A DNA stretch of 47,828 bases from Streptomyces beijiangensis (GTDB lineage Bacteria > Actinomycetota > Actinomycetes > Streptomycetales > Streptomycetaceae), in contig NZ_JAFLRJ010000127.1 in the NCBI RefSeq assembly GCF_017315755.1, positions 1 to 47,828 of the forward strand, given 5' to 3'. Shown piece by piece: positions 39,701 to 47,828 of this stretch. The notes beneath the pieces were generated by a model. It worked only from the letters and a program-made list of their open reading frames with translations. It did not search any database and was not told the origin of the DNA. How positions within the stretch are numbered: the first letter of the stretch is position 1; each line of letters opens with the position of its first letter. Position numbers and translations under genes: made by a program.

Positions 39701-42248
39701 CGACTACGTACGGGCCAGGCTGGCCGAGCCCGACTCCGCCGACCCCGACGGCTGGCGTACGGCGAACGAGGCGTACGGCCTGCTGCCCGCCGACTTCGAG
39801 GACGTCGCCCAGCGTGCCGCGTACGCCCGCATCCGCCTCGCGGAGGCGGAGGAGGACTGGCACCTCGTGGCCCTGATCGCGGGGGAGTTGGGGTCGTACC
39901 GCGACGCCGACACCCTCGGCGACTACGCCGTCGCGCGCCTCGCCGAGGCTGCGGGCGACTGGCAGGAGGCCGCCGACGCCTACGGCCGGTGCGCCGGCCG
40001 CCGCGACGCCACCGGACGCCGGGCCTACACGCGGGGCCGCGCGCTGGACGGGGCAGGGCAGTGGAGCGCCGCGATCGAGGCGTACGGTCCCGCACGCGGC
40101 GTCGTCGAGCAGGCCGAGCCGCGCTGGCGGCGGCTGCGCCGGCTGATGGACGTACTGCCGTGGGCGGACGGCCTCGCCGGCGAGGTCCTGGTCGCCGACC
40201 GGTGCACCCTGCGCGACGAGACCTTCCCCTACCAGGCGCTGCGCAGCGCGGGGATCACCCCGGGATCCCCGTCCGAGAAGGTCAAGGAGGCCACGTACAC
40301 GCTCATGGAACAGGGCGCCATGTCCTGGCAGGCGCGCGTGGCCTGGGACCGGCTGCGCATCCCGGCGCAGCGCATGCAGCTGGACGCCCTGCTCTACCAA
40401 GTACGTGAACCCCGACAGCTCCGAGAGGAGTTGAGCCGTATCCAGCCCGGTGACGCGGGGCAGCTGCTCGACGACCTCTGCCGGAAGCTCCCGGACGACG
40501 CACCGCTCCTGGTCTGTCTGGCCAGGGACCGCGAGGAGGCCATCGGGCTGTGGGAGGAGCGGCTGCGCGCCGCGCCCGACGACATGGACACCCTGCACGC
40601 GCTGACCGTGGCGCGTTATTGGGAGGCGCAGGAGCTGGAGGAGAGCGGGGCATGGGAACACGCCGCCGTCTCCTGGGAGTTCGCCCTCGCCTACGCGGCG
40701 GCTCTGATCAGCGCCGACGGCTACTGGGTGCGCTGGCTGAAGGCGCGATCCGCCTGCTACCGCCAGGCGGTGGCTCCTGAGGACGCGGGCGCGCTCCGCT
40801 GGGAGCTCGGCCGCCACTTCGCCGCGCGCATCGCCTCGTACTCCGCACGGCACCTGGCGGCGGGACGGACCCAGCAGGTCCGCGCCCACCAGGGCCTGGC
40901 CGCCGCCTTCGAGATCGAACTCGACAGTGCGGGCGCCCTCAGGGAGGTGGGCGGCCTGCCGTTGCGCGACGGTACGGGCGACACCCTCGCGGCGGGACCC
41001 GGATATCTGCGCATGATGGGCCTCGAAGGCGAACTCGCCCGCTTCGTCGCCGACCTGGACCAGGCCGGCCAGCAAGGTACGGGCGTCGGCGAGCAGGCCC
41101 TGCGCGATCTGCGCTGCGCCTTCTCCGAACTGGCCCCCGCCTTCACCGCCTTCGGGCGCGAACGTTTCGAGCAGGCCAACTCCCTTCTGCCGGACGGCGT
41201 TTCGCTGCGGGACCTGCCGCCCGAGTGCGGAGGCGGCCACCAGGACTCCGGCGCGGACTGCGCGGACTGCGCCGCGTTCCTGCGGGACAACCCCGCCTAC
41301 GCGGCCCTCCCCGGACGCCGTACGCGACTCGTCCAGGACACCGTGGACCTCGCCGTACGCACCCACCTCGTCCTCGCGCGCACCGCCCTCGCCCACGGCG
41401 AACAGGGCCTGCCCCGCGCCAGGGACGAATGGACGGCCGCCATCGCCGTCTCGGTGCGCGCCGCCGTCGCCGCCCGTACCAAGAAGGCGATCCTGCGCAT
41501 GGTCCTGGGCCGCGCCGAGGTCCTGGCCGAGGAGAGCGGCGAGCGGATGGGCGACTGCCTGGACGAGGCCGTCGTCCTGGTGGAGAGCGCGCTGCCGCTG
41601 CTGAGGCCGCTCAGCAGCAACGACCGGGGCCGCCTGGAGGCCAAGCTCTCCGACCTGCTCTCCTTCCGCGGCGTCTGGCGCGGCTACACCTGCGCGGATT
41701 ACGGAATGCCCCGCGACCAGCGCGGCTCCGAGGACGACCTGCGGCGCTCGCTGGTGCTCAACCCCGAGTCCGTACGGGCCCGCAACAACCTCGTACGGGG
41801 CCTGGTCTTCGGCCGGGCGACACGCATCCCGCACGAGCACCAGGCCGAGCGGCTCTCGGTGCTCAGGGAGGCGCTCGGGCTGCTCGACGAGGGGCTTGAG
41901 CGTGTGCCGACGTACGCACGTTACTGGGACACCCTCGGCGAGATCCTCGAAGACCTCGAAGCGCCCCTGCTCTCCCGGCTCAGCCCCAGGGAGCTCGGTG
42001 AACAGATCGCCAGGGCGGGCGCGGAGACGGAGCGCGCCCGGGGCAACCCCCGCTCACGGGCGGGGGAGCTGGCCGCCGAGGCGGCCGGCCGGCAGCAGGA
42101 CGGGGATCTCTGGGGGGCGCTGCACTGCCTGGTGCGCGCCACCAGGATCGACCGTACCAACGCGACCGTCAGGCACGACCTGATGAGCGTCATCGACGGG
42201 CTGCTGGCCTCGTTCCACGCAGCGGATGCGGAGGGCACAGCACCGTGA
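36708..42248 (+). CDS. Giant CHAT protease-TPR protein with embedded J-like domain
   Basis: About 1846 residues. Residues 1-130 are an N-terminal region; the CHAT (caspase-like) domain covers about 160-370 with catalytic H234 ([11 protein letters not shown]) and C281 ([10 protein letters not shown]). Residues about 390-1160 contain many 30-45-residue helical repeats with a conserved Trp (pattern GR-x-AE-x2-G-x-W-x2-A). Residues 1172-1242 hold a domain shared with the next gene ([15 protein letters not shown]). After more helices comes C1507-x3-H1511-x6-C1518-x2-C1521, a likely zinc site. The C-terminal TPR block resembles that of the preceding protein ([19 protein letters not shown]). GTG 36708 overlaps the preceding stop; ATG 36717 is an alternative. 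Predicted cytosolic protease with a sensor/scaffold arm. Confidence 0.85.
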   Translation: MTGMQRYEELRIRVRGIGPGRYLVLANGPVSAADIIGIGGEPAAYRARFEQLVSAEMGEEPYGNEPVTSQLRELGRDVFGLLFGPALTDALARSLDQVQEHRPPSGIRLRFDLPAELRELPVEALTAPAVLPYQSMGLNHLFSLARTLHGSPPGQRLPDPLEEPAHIRLLVAVASPTGDGLGPVQSAPELEALGQRLPEVAVQLDVLRKTTRRGLEEALAEQPDRPTILLLIAHGTYDDARGEGCVYLESEDGSADRIPGHLLSGMLVRAPQLRLVVLNLCSGAGSSPVEPYSGLAQALVGRGMPAVVAMHGAVSEGASAAFSPALLQAVCTNRTIDEAVGTARRFIADLPGHTAIEWTTPVLFVHEAYRHGWLFKAREIRDDPEPGLDPLSEGAAALRAYQEKPGNVSPDDIMAAARFLRDGGDWDRVRRMTQHQFRKFARERGALRDEAAVEMAWPDIEQLCRMLAADQETDGQVALVGAALRGKAHAELAECLTAEAAGAVRLGGLLDEARQAEASGDWTGAHRCYTAVLSERPGGFRDADERLAVATEEVDLAACCTAADLARAEGAWSVAAEGYARLLARRPDGYGDAAALAAYCTGRDAELEERWAEAVLSYESCADHLDTKARAAYARGRQAADTDQWASAQGEFAQAAEDVDACRWRRYCEGRIAEDEGRWAAAAEVFGEDPEFRDSAVRALSARARAAADEEAWPEALSALEELRGLGEDVEARLADVHRAVYARAEAAEEDEEWPGVVGFCLMLPPEWPGAARRLRYANGRIAQDAGDWTQAAELYEPVVSLFSEELGASPYKDSVARMDYAHGRAREAREAWADAARHFALVPSHAFDCADRLLYSRGRDADAEGDWDGVIDGFGRLPDSYRGDDVGARRRFARARLAERQGEWGAVLSHLDGIPDEARAGVIGLLRRKAGGRQAEQAGDWAAALSLYASGGEADEELGRLREYARGRAHACRGAWTEALAAYAGLPDSYEDVETRSDYVRARLAEPDSADPDGWRTANEAYGLLPADFEDVAQRAAYARIRLAEAEEDWHLVALIAGELGSYRDADTLGDYAVARLAEAAGDWQEAADAYGRCAGRRDATGRRAYTRGRALDGAGQWSAAIEAYGPARGVVEQAEPRWRRLRRLMDVLPWADGLAGEVLVADRCTLRDETFPYQALRSAGITPGSPSEKVKEATYTLMEQGAMSWQARVAWDRLRIPAQRMQLDALLYQVREPRQLREELSRIQPGDAGQLLDDLCRKLPDDAPLLVCLARDREEAIGLWEERLRAAPDDMDTLHALTVARYWEAQELEESGAWEHAAVSWEFALAYAAALISADGYWVRWLKARSACYRQAVAPEDAGALRWELGRHFAARIASYSARHLAAGRTQQVRAHQGLAAAFEIELDSAGALREVGGLPLRDGTGDTLAAGPGYLRMMGLEGELARFVADLDQAGQQGTGVGEQALRDLRCAFSELAPAFTAFGRERFEQANSLLPDGVSLRDLPPECGGGHQDSGADCADCAAFLRDNPAYAALPGRRTRLVQDTVDLAVRTHLVLARTALAHGEQGLPRARDEWTAAIAVSVRAAVAARTKKAILRMVLGRAEVLAEESGERMGDCLDEAVVLVESALPLLRPLSSNDRGRLEAKLSDLLSFRGVWRGYTCADYGMPRDQRGSEDDLRRSLVLNPESVRARNNLVRGLVFGRATRIPHEHQAERLSVLREALGLLDEGLERVPTYARYWDTLGEILEDLEAPLLSRLSPRELGEQIARAGAETERARGNPRSRAGELAAEAAGRQQDGDLWGALHCLVRATRIDRTNATVRHDLMSVIDGLLASFHAADAEGTAP

Positions 42249-42700
42249 TCAAGGACCCGGGGACCGTCTGGAACGGCCCGTTCCCCTACGACGTACTGGC
42301 CGCCGTCGGGGTGACGCCCGAGACGACCCAGCGCGACCTGCAGAAGGACATCTCCTTCGAGCTGATGCTCCAAGGGCTGATGACGCCCGAGGCGCAGACC
42401 GCCTGGCACGAACTGCGCACGCCCGACAGCAGGTTGCTGATGGATCTGCTGATGTACGACGTCGACCCGGCGGCCGGGATCGCGGCGGAGCTCGCGGAGA
42501 CCGAGGCTGCGCTGCGCGACCCGGGCGTGCCCGAGGAGGCCGCGCAGTGCCTGGCGCTGCCACCTGTCAGGGAACTGAGCCTGCTCGTGGACGAGTTGGA
42601 CGGGGTCGCCCTGGAGCTGCCGGAGCCCCCGGTGCTGCCCGCGCTCGCCGACCCTCTGCCACCGGACCTGCCGCACGAGCTGATCCGGTTCGACCGCTGA
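42245..42700 (+). CDS. Small protein with J-domain-like fold lacking HPD
   Basis: A 151-residue protein. Residues 11-74 (GPFPYDVLAAVGVTP ... AWHELRTPDSRLLMDLLMYDV) align with residues 1172-1242 of the giant CHAT protein over the whole length. The pattern PYxVL-x3-GV, a long charged helix, then AW-x2-L-x-P-x2-R-x3-D-x3-Y recalls DnaJ J-domains, but the HPD tripeptide between helices II and III is absent. The remaining half is acidic and proline-rich. Its GTG start overlaps the stop of the giant (GTGA), so it is co-translated. A degenerate co-chaperone that docks or inhibits the neighbouring Hsp70 is my inference; an unrelated three-helix domain is the alternative. Confidence 0.7.
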   Translation: MIKDPGTVWNGPFPYDVLAAVGVTPETTQRDLQKDISFELMLQGLMTPEAQTAWHELRTPDSRLLMDLLMYDVDPAAGIAAELAETEAALRDPGVPEEAAQCLALPPVRELSLLVDELDGVALELPEPPVLPALADPLPPDLPHELIRFDR

Positions 42701-42732
42701 ATCACCCAGGCGACCCACCCAGGAGCGAAGAG

Positions 42733-43166
42733 ATGCATCAGAACCGGCCGCCCGGCGGTGGTCTTGAGGACCTGCTGGCCCTGCAGTTCCAGGACCAGCT
42801 GGCCGAACAGGACGAGCAGACGCAGGGGCTGCTCAAGGCGATCGTCGACGTGGTCGACGCGTTCGGCAGGCTGCTCGGGGACGGGCCCGTGGCCGAAGGC
42901 GCCGTCTACCGGGAGAACATCCGGCTCATCGACAAGGAGCTCAAGAAGGCCGTCCTGGAGCATGGCGTCGAGCTCATCGGCGTACTCGGCGAGAGCGCAG
43001 AACCGGACACGCACCTGGTCAGCGAGGTACGGACCGGAACAGGCCGCCCGGACGAAGAAGTCGTGGAAGTACTGCAGCAGGGCTACCGGTTCAGGGGCAG
43101 GGTGCTGCGCCCCGCCACCGTGACCGTCGCAGCACCGGAGCCCAAGAACCGTACGGAGGAGCAACG

Positions 43167-43170
<4 letters not shown>
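42733..43170 (+). CDS. GrpE-like nucleotide exchange factor
   Basis: A 145-residue protein. A shortened coiled-coil helix (residues about 10-80, LEDLLALQFQDQLAEQDEQT onward) is followed by the GrpE beta-domain signature at the end, VVEVLQQGYRFRGRVLRPA, matching the GYxxxxRVLRPA motif that contacts the Hsp70 nucleotide-binding domain. It would release ADP from the Hsp70 encoded next. It is shorter than the general housekeeping GrpE (about 200 residues). AGGAG precedes the ATG at 42733. Its stop overlaps the dnaK-like start (TTGA). The location shows a dedicated exchange factor for this system. Confidence 0.88.
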
Positions 43171-45286
<2,116 letters not shown>

Positions 45287-45293
<7 letters not shown>

Positions 45294-45341
45294 CAGACGA
45301 ATGACCTGCGAATGACCCGCGAATGACCCACGAATGACCGA
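45287..45341. repeat. Five 11-bp tandem repeats spanning the Hsp70 stop codon
   Basis: CGAATGACAGA, CGAATGACCTG, CGAATGACCCG, CGAATGACCCA and CGAATGACCGA lie head to tail from 45287 to 45341. The first unit contains the real stop. Each unit contains ATGA, and because 11 is not a multiple of three, TGA stops appear in all frames within the 71-bp gap before the next gene. Confidence 0.9.
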
Positions 45342-45364
45342 CGATCCGGACAGAAGGGGGCCCT

Positions 45365-47062
45365 GTGCCTGAGGTGAGCCTCGGAGTGGACTTCGGCAGC
45401 ACCGCCCTGCGGGCTGCCTTCGCTCCGCCGAACGAGCAGGCCAGGGCCGTCGTGCTGCCGCGCGAGCTCTGGCCGTGGCCGGCCTGCGAGCTCAACCGGG
45501 GCGGCCCGTTCCCGGTGGGCTTCCCCAGCGTCAAGGACCTCCTGGGCGACGCGCGGGCCGAAGCGAAGCCGCTGGTCGTCAGGGCGCTGCGCGCGCTGCG
45601 CGAGGGCGTCGAGAAGGAGACGTCGTGCTCGGTGGGGCCGACGGCCATCGCCGTGCCCGCACGGTACGGCTCGGCCGCCCGCACCGAGCTGCGCGATGCC
45701 GCCAGGGAGGCCGGACTGACCCAGGTCAGGCTGGTCAGTGACTCGGTCGCGGCCGTGATCGGCCATACGGCGGGCTCGGGGAGCGGCACCGTACTCGTCG
45801 TCTCGATGGGGTACGGCGGGTACGAGGCGGGTCTCGTCCGTGCTGTACGCGGTCACTTCCGCGCGCTGGGTTACGAGGGGGCGGCCACGCCGGGCGGCGC
45901 CTCTTTCGACACCTGGCTGCTGGCGGGCGTACTCAAAACCCTCCAGCAGGCGGGCAGTTGGGAGCCCGAGGACACCGCCGACCTCCGTGAGGAGGACTGG
46001 CTGCGGCTGCGCGAGGTGATGGAACGCCTCAAGGAGGGGACTTCGGGACGGGCCGAACTGCCCCTGGGGGACGGGATGTCGGGCCAGATCAGCTTCGACC
46101 GGGCCAAACTCACGGAGCTGCTGCTCGGACATGCCAAGGGCGCGGTGGACAGTGCGGCCGCACTCGTCGACCAGTCGGGACTCTCCGCCTCCGATGTGGA
46201 CACCGTCCTTCTGGTCGGCCGTTCCACCACGATCGAGGGCTTCGGGGAGGCGGCCGCACGGCTGGGCGGGAATGTCGTGGTGGGGCCCCCGGAGCTGCTC
46301 GCGCACGGCGCGCTGCGGTACGCGCAGCGCCCGGGCGGCGATCCGGACGACTCCGCTGCCGCGGTGACCTCGGGGGATGCCACCGCGGCCGTGGGACTGG
46401 CCGAACTCCCGCTGCCCGACGCCCAGGTGCTCGACGCGCCGGTGCGCGCGCCCGGCATCCGCCAGGCGCGCAAACTCCTCGAAGAGGGCAGGCCGCGGGA
46501 GGCCCGGACGCTGCTGCGGCGGATCATCGACGACGCGCAACGCCTGCTCGACGAGATCGCGGGGACCGAGCCCGAGCCCGAGCCCGAGCCCGAGCGAGGG
46601 CCGGTGCCGCAACCGCGACCCGTGCCGTCCACCGGTACGGCCGCCGACTGGCTGGCCCTGGCGCATGACCTGCTGGAGAAAAAGCAGTTCGAGCAGGCGG
46701 TGCACACCGCGCACCGCGCCTGGAAGACCCAGCCGGACGAGCCCGACATCTTCGAGGCCATGATCCGCGTCCACTGCGACGCCGCGGCAGCGGCCTCCGG
46801 CGCCGAACACTTCGAGGACGCCCGCCGCTGGCTGATCTGTGCACACGCCCACGACCCCAGCAACGACGCCCTGCGCGGCACCCTGGTCCTGCACTCCTAC
46901 GCCCACGCCCGCGAACTCGCCGCACAGGGCAGCACTGCCGAGGCGGCCGACGTCCTGCGCCAGTGCCTGGAGTGGGAGCCGGAGCACCCGGAGGTCCAGG
47001 AACTGCTGAACCGGCTGACCAGGCGTCCCGGCAGCACATCGGGTCGCCGCCGCATCACCTAG
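45365..47062 (+). CDS. Hsp70-like protein with degenerate ATPase motifs fused to TPRs
   Basis: A 565-residue protein. Residues 1-330 have an actin/Hsp70-like fold: phosphate 1 GVDFGSTALRAAF (D9) is kept, but phosphate 2 reads VVSMGYGGYEAG instead of DLGGGT, the DEPTAAA motif reads SDSVAAV, and the adenosine motif is LLVGRSTTI. The catalytic aspartate of phosphate 2 is missing, so ATP may bind without turnover. An EP-rich linker (from about 400; GAGCCC repeats at 46568-46596) leads to a TPR domain at about 420-560 (FEQAVHTAHRAWKTQPDEPD, DPSNDALRGTLVL). GTG 45365 follows AAGGGGG. It could be a regulatory partner of the active Hsp70 that bridges to the TPR scaffold. Confidence 0.85.
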   Translation: MPEVSLGVDFGSTALRAAFAPPNEQARAVVLPRELWPWPACELNRGGPFPVGFPSVKDLLGDARAEAKPLVVRALRALREGVEKETSCSVGPTAIAVPARYGSAARTELRDAAREAGLTQVRLVSDSVAAVIGHTAGSGSGTVLVVSMGYGGYEAGLVRAVRGHFRALGYEGAATPGGASFDTWLLAGVLKTLQQAGSWEPEDTADLREEDWLRLREVMERLKEGTSGRAELPLGDGMSGQISFDRAKLTELLLGHAKGAVDSAAALVDQSGLSASDVDTVLLVGRSTTIEGFGEAAARLGGNVVVGPPELLAHGALRYAQRPGGDPDDSAAAVTSGDATAAVGLAELPLPDAQVLDAPVRAPGIRQARKLLEEGRPREARTLLRRIIDDAQRLLDEIAGTEPEPEPEPERGPVPQPRPVPSTGTAADWLALAHDLLEKKQFEQAVHTAHRAWKTQPDEPDIFEAMIRVHCDAAAAASGAEHFEDARRWLICAHAHDPSNDALRGTLVLHSYAHARELAAQGSTAEAADVLRQCLEWEPEHPEVQELLNRLTRRPGSTSGRRRIT

Positions 47063-47265
47063 AGAGCAGGGAAAGAGGGGAGCAAGGGCTGCCCCGCCTG
47101 CGGAGCCTCCGTCCCCGTCACCGCGTGGCAGTTCGGGTCCGGGTTCGACCTGGGCGCACTCGCCTTCGACTTCTGGGGCCGGCCACCGCTCGCGACGCCG
47201 GCTTCCGCACCGAGTTCGGCCGACAGCTGGGTCACAGGACCGAGGAGCAGATGGGCAGGTTCTGA
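47063..47265 (+). pseudogene. Remnant of a zinc-ribbon gene, frameshifted and without start
   Basis: In one frame 47087-47180 reads GCPACGASVPVTAWQFGSG followed by FDLGALAFDFWG, protein-like and typical of a small zinc-ribbon protein. The frame then loses sense, while another frame from about 47195 to the stop at 47265 reads FRTEFGRQLGHRTEEQMGRF, which looks like the natural end of the same family. No start codon or ribosome-binding site precedes the first part. I interpret this as a decayed gene with a frameshift near 47176-47205; a sequencing error plus a missed start is less likely. Confidence 0.55.
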
Positions 47266-47278
47266 CCCAGGTGTGGTG

Positions 47279-47828
47279 CTAGCCGCGTGCCCGGACCGCA
47301 GGGGCGGTGGAGTGCGGCAGCAGGTCCACCGGATGTTCCGGCAGCACCACCTCCACCTGCACCCCTTCGAGGAAGCGGTACGGCCGGTGCGCGAGGAGTT
47401 CCGCGAAGTGGCGGCGCACCCGGGACATCTCCGCCCGCACGGTCACCGTGCGCGTGACATCGCCGAAGAGATCGCCGGCGAGTTCGGCGGCGGTGCGGCC
47501 CCCCGGGTGCAGCGTCAGTACGTACAGCAGCTCGGCATGGCGCGGGGACAGCTCATGGGTCCAGCTGCCCGCGGCGCCCGAGACCGTCACCGAGGAGCGG
47601 CGCGGCCCGGTCAGGTCGAGCACGACCCTGCTCGCCGCACCCCGGGTCTCCTCGTCGATCCGTATCAGCCAGCCGCCCGGCAGCGGCTCCACCGCGCACA
47701 TGCCAAGCGACGGCAGCCATCTGCGGCCCGCGGCAAAGGACTTGGGCAGCGGGAGGCGGTCGAGCGGCGGCATCCCTGTCACCGCCGCGAGCCAGCCGTG
47801 CGTATCGACGACCAGAGCCCGGCCGCCC
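47279..47828 (-). CDS. C-terminal part of a winged-helix regulator, 5' end outside window
   Basis: The minus-strand frame is open to the right edge, so the N-terminus is missing. The visible 180 or so residues end in a winged-helix-like segment: LSPRHAELLYVLTLHPGGR, AAELAGDLFGD and VTVRAEMSRVRRHFAELL, resembling the effector domain of OmpR/BTAD-type regulators. Many Streptomyces GAF-domain regulators end this way; the sensor part is not visible here. It is convergent with the CHAT-Hsp70 operon, 13 bp after the zinc-ribbon remnant, so there is no evidence that it controls it. Confidence 0.65.
   Translation of the reverse strand, partial: GGRALVVDTHGWLAAVTGMPPLDRLPLPKSFAAGRRWLPSLGMCAVEPLPGGWLIRIDEETRGAASRVVLDLTGPRRSSVTVSGAAGSWTHELSPRHAELLYVLTLHPGGRTAAELAGDLFGDVTRTVTVRAEMSRVRRHFAELLAHRPYRFLEGVQVEVVLPEHPVDLLPHSTAPAVRARG

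Noticed and set aside
39135..41840. Minus-strand open frame of about 900 codons opposite the CHAT giant
   Set aside because: Its composition (Gly/Val/Gln/Arg runs, no recognisable motif) and complete overlap with a coherent repeat protein mark it as a codon-bias shadow. The same holds for minus-strand frames opposite the TPR and Hsp70 genes.
46568..46596. Hexanucleotide GAGCCC repeat as a regulatory element
   Set aside because: It lies inside the Hsp70-TPR gene and encodes the Glu-Pro linker; a coding explanation suffices.

Overview
The window is high-GC actinobacterial DNA, almost certainly from a Streptomyces chromosome. Third-position GC is strongly biased, GTG/TTG starts and GTGA/TGATG gene overlaps are frequent, a macrolide glycosyltransferase of Streptomyces type is present, and the sulfate-assimilation cluster has the Streptomyces order. 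All calls come from reading the sequence; no database search was run, and family names rest on motifs and recollection.

Region 1 (1-16400) is ordinary accessory and housekeeping content: the end of a regulator-like gene, a DEDDh exonuclease, an APH-type kinase, a sugar ABC importer (two permeases plus a Tat/lipobox binding protein, no ATPase gene), an OleD/Mgt-like glycosyltransferase, an MMPL exporter, a DUF1697 protein, a transglutaminase-like protein, an aldo/keto reductase, a secreted protein of unknown function, a ketopantoate reductase-like protein and a large secreted beta-helix/FN3 protein.

Region 2 (16400-26041, minus strand) is a complete assimilatory sulfur cluster, transcribed from right to left: a 27-codon leader peptide, cysI, a small zinc-ribbon gene, cysH, cysC, cysD, cysN, two tiny overlapping ORFs, ssuA, ssuB, ssuC and a sirohydrochlorin chelatase. 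Uptake, activation, reduction and siroheme supply for CysI are encoded together.

Region 3 (about 26850-32760) is visibly less GC-rich and looks acquired. It holds a B3/4-domain protein, a leaderless cyclase-family gene, a two-domain GNAT protein, and a three-gene minus-strand cassette: a predicted HDxxH metal-binding protein, a CHAT (caspase-like) protease with intact His/Cys, and a small partner.

Region 4 (33113-47265, plus strand) returns to high GC and is the most striking part. One tightly packed operon encodes a small protein with a hydrophobic segment, a 1038-residue TPR protein, an about 1846-residue CHAT protease-TPR giant, a 151-residue protein, a GrpE-like exchange factor, a DnaK-type Hsp70 with a zinc-ribbon insert, and a second Hsp70-like protein with degenerate nucleotide motifs fused to TPRs. 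The 151-residue protein and the middle of the giant share a domain that resembles a J-domain without the HPD motif. The operon therefore looks like a caspase-like protease wired to its own Hsp70/GrpE/J-like chaperone set. It lies back to back with the CHAT cassette of region 3, separated by about 410 bp. A frameshifted zinc-ribbon gene remnant and the C-terminal part of a winged-helix regulator close the window.
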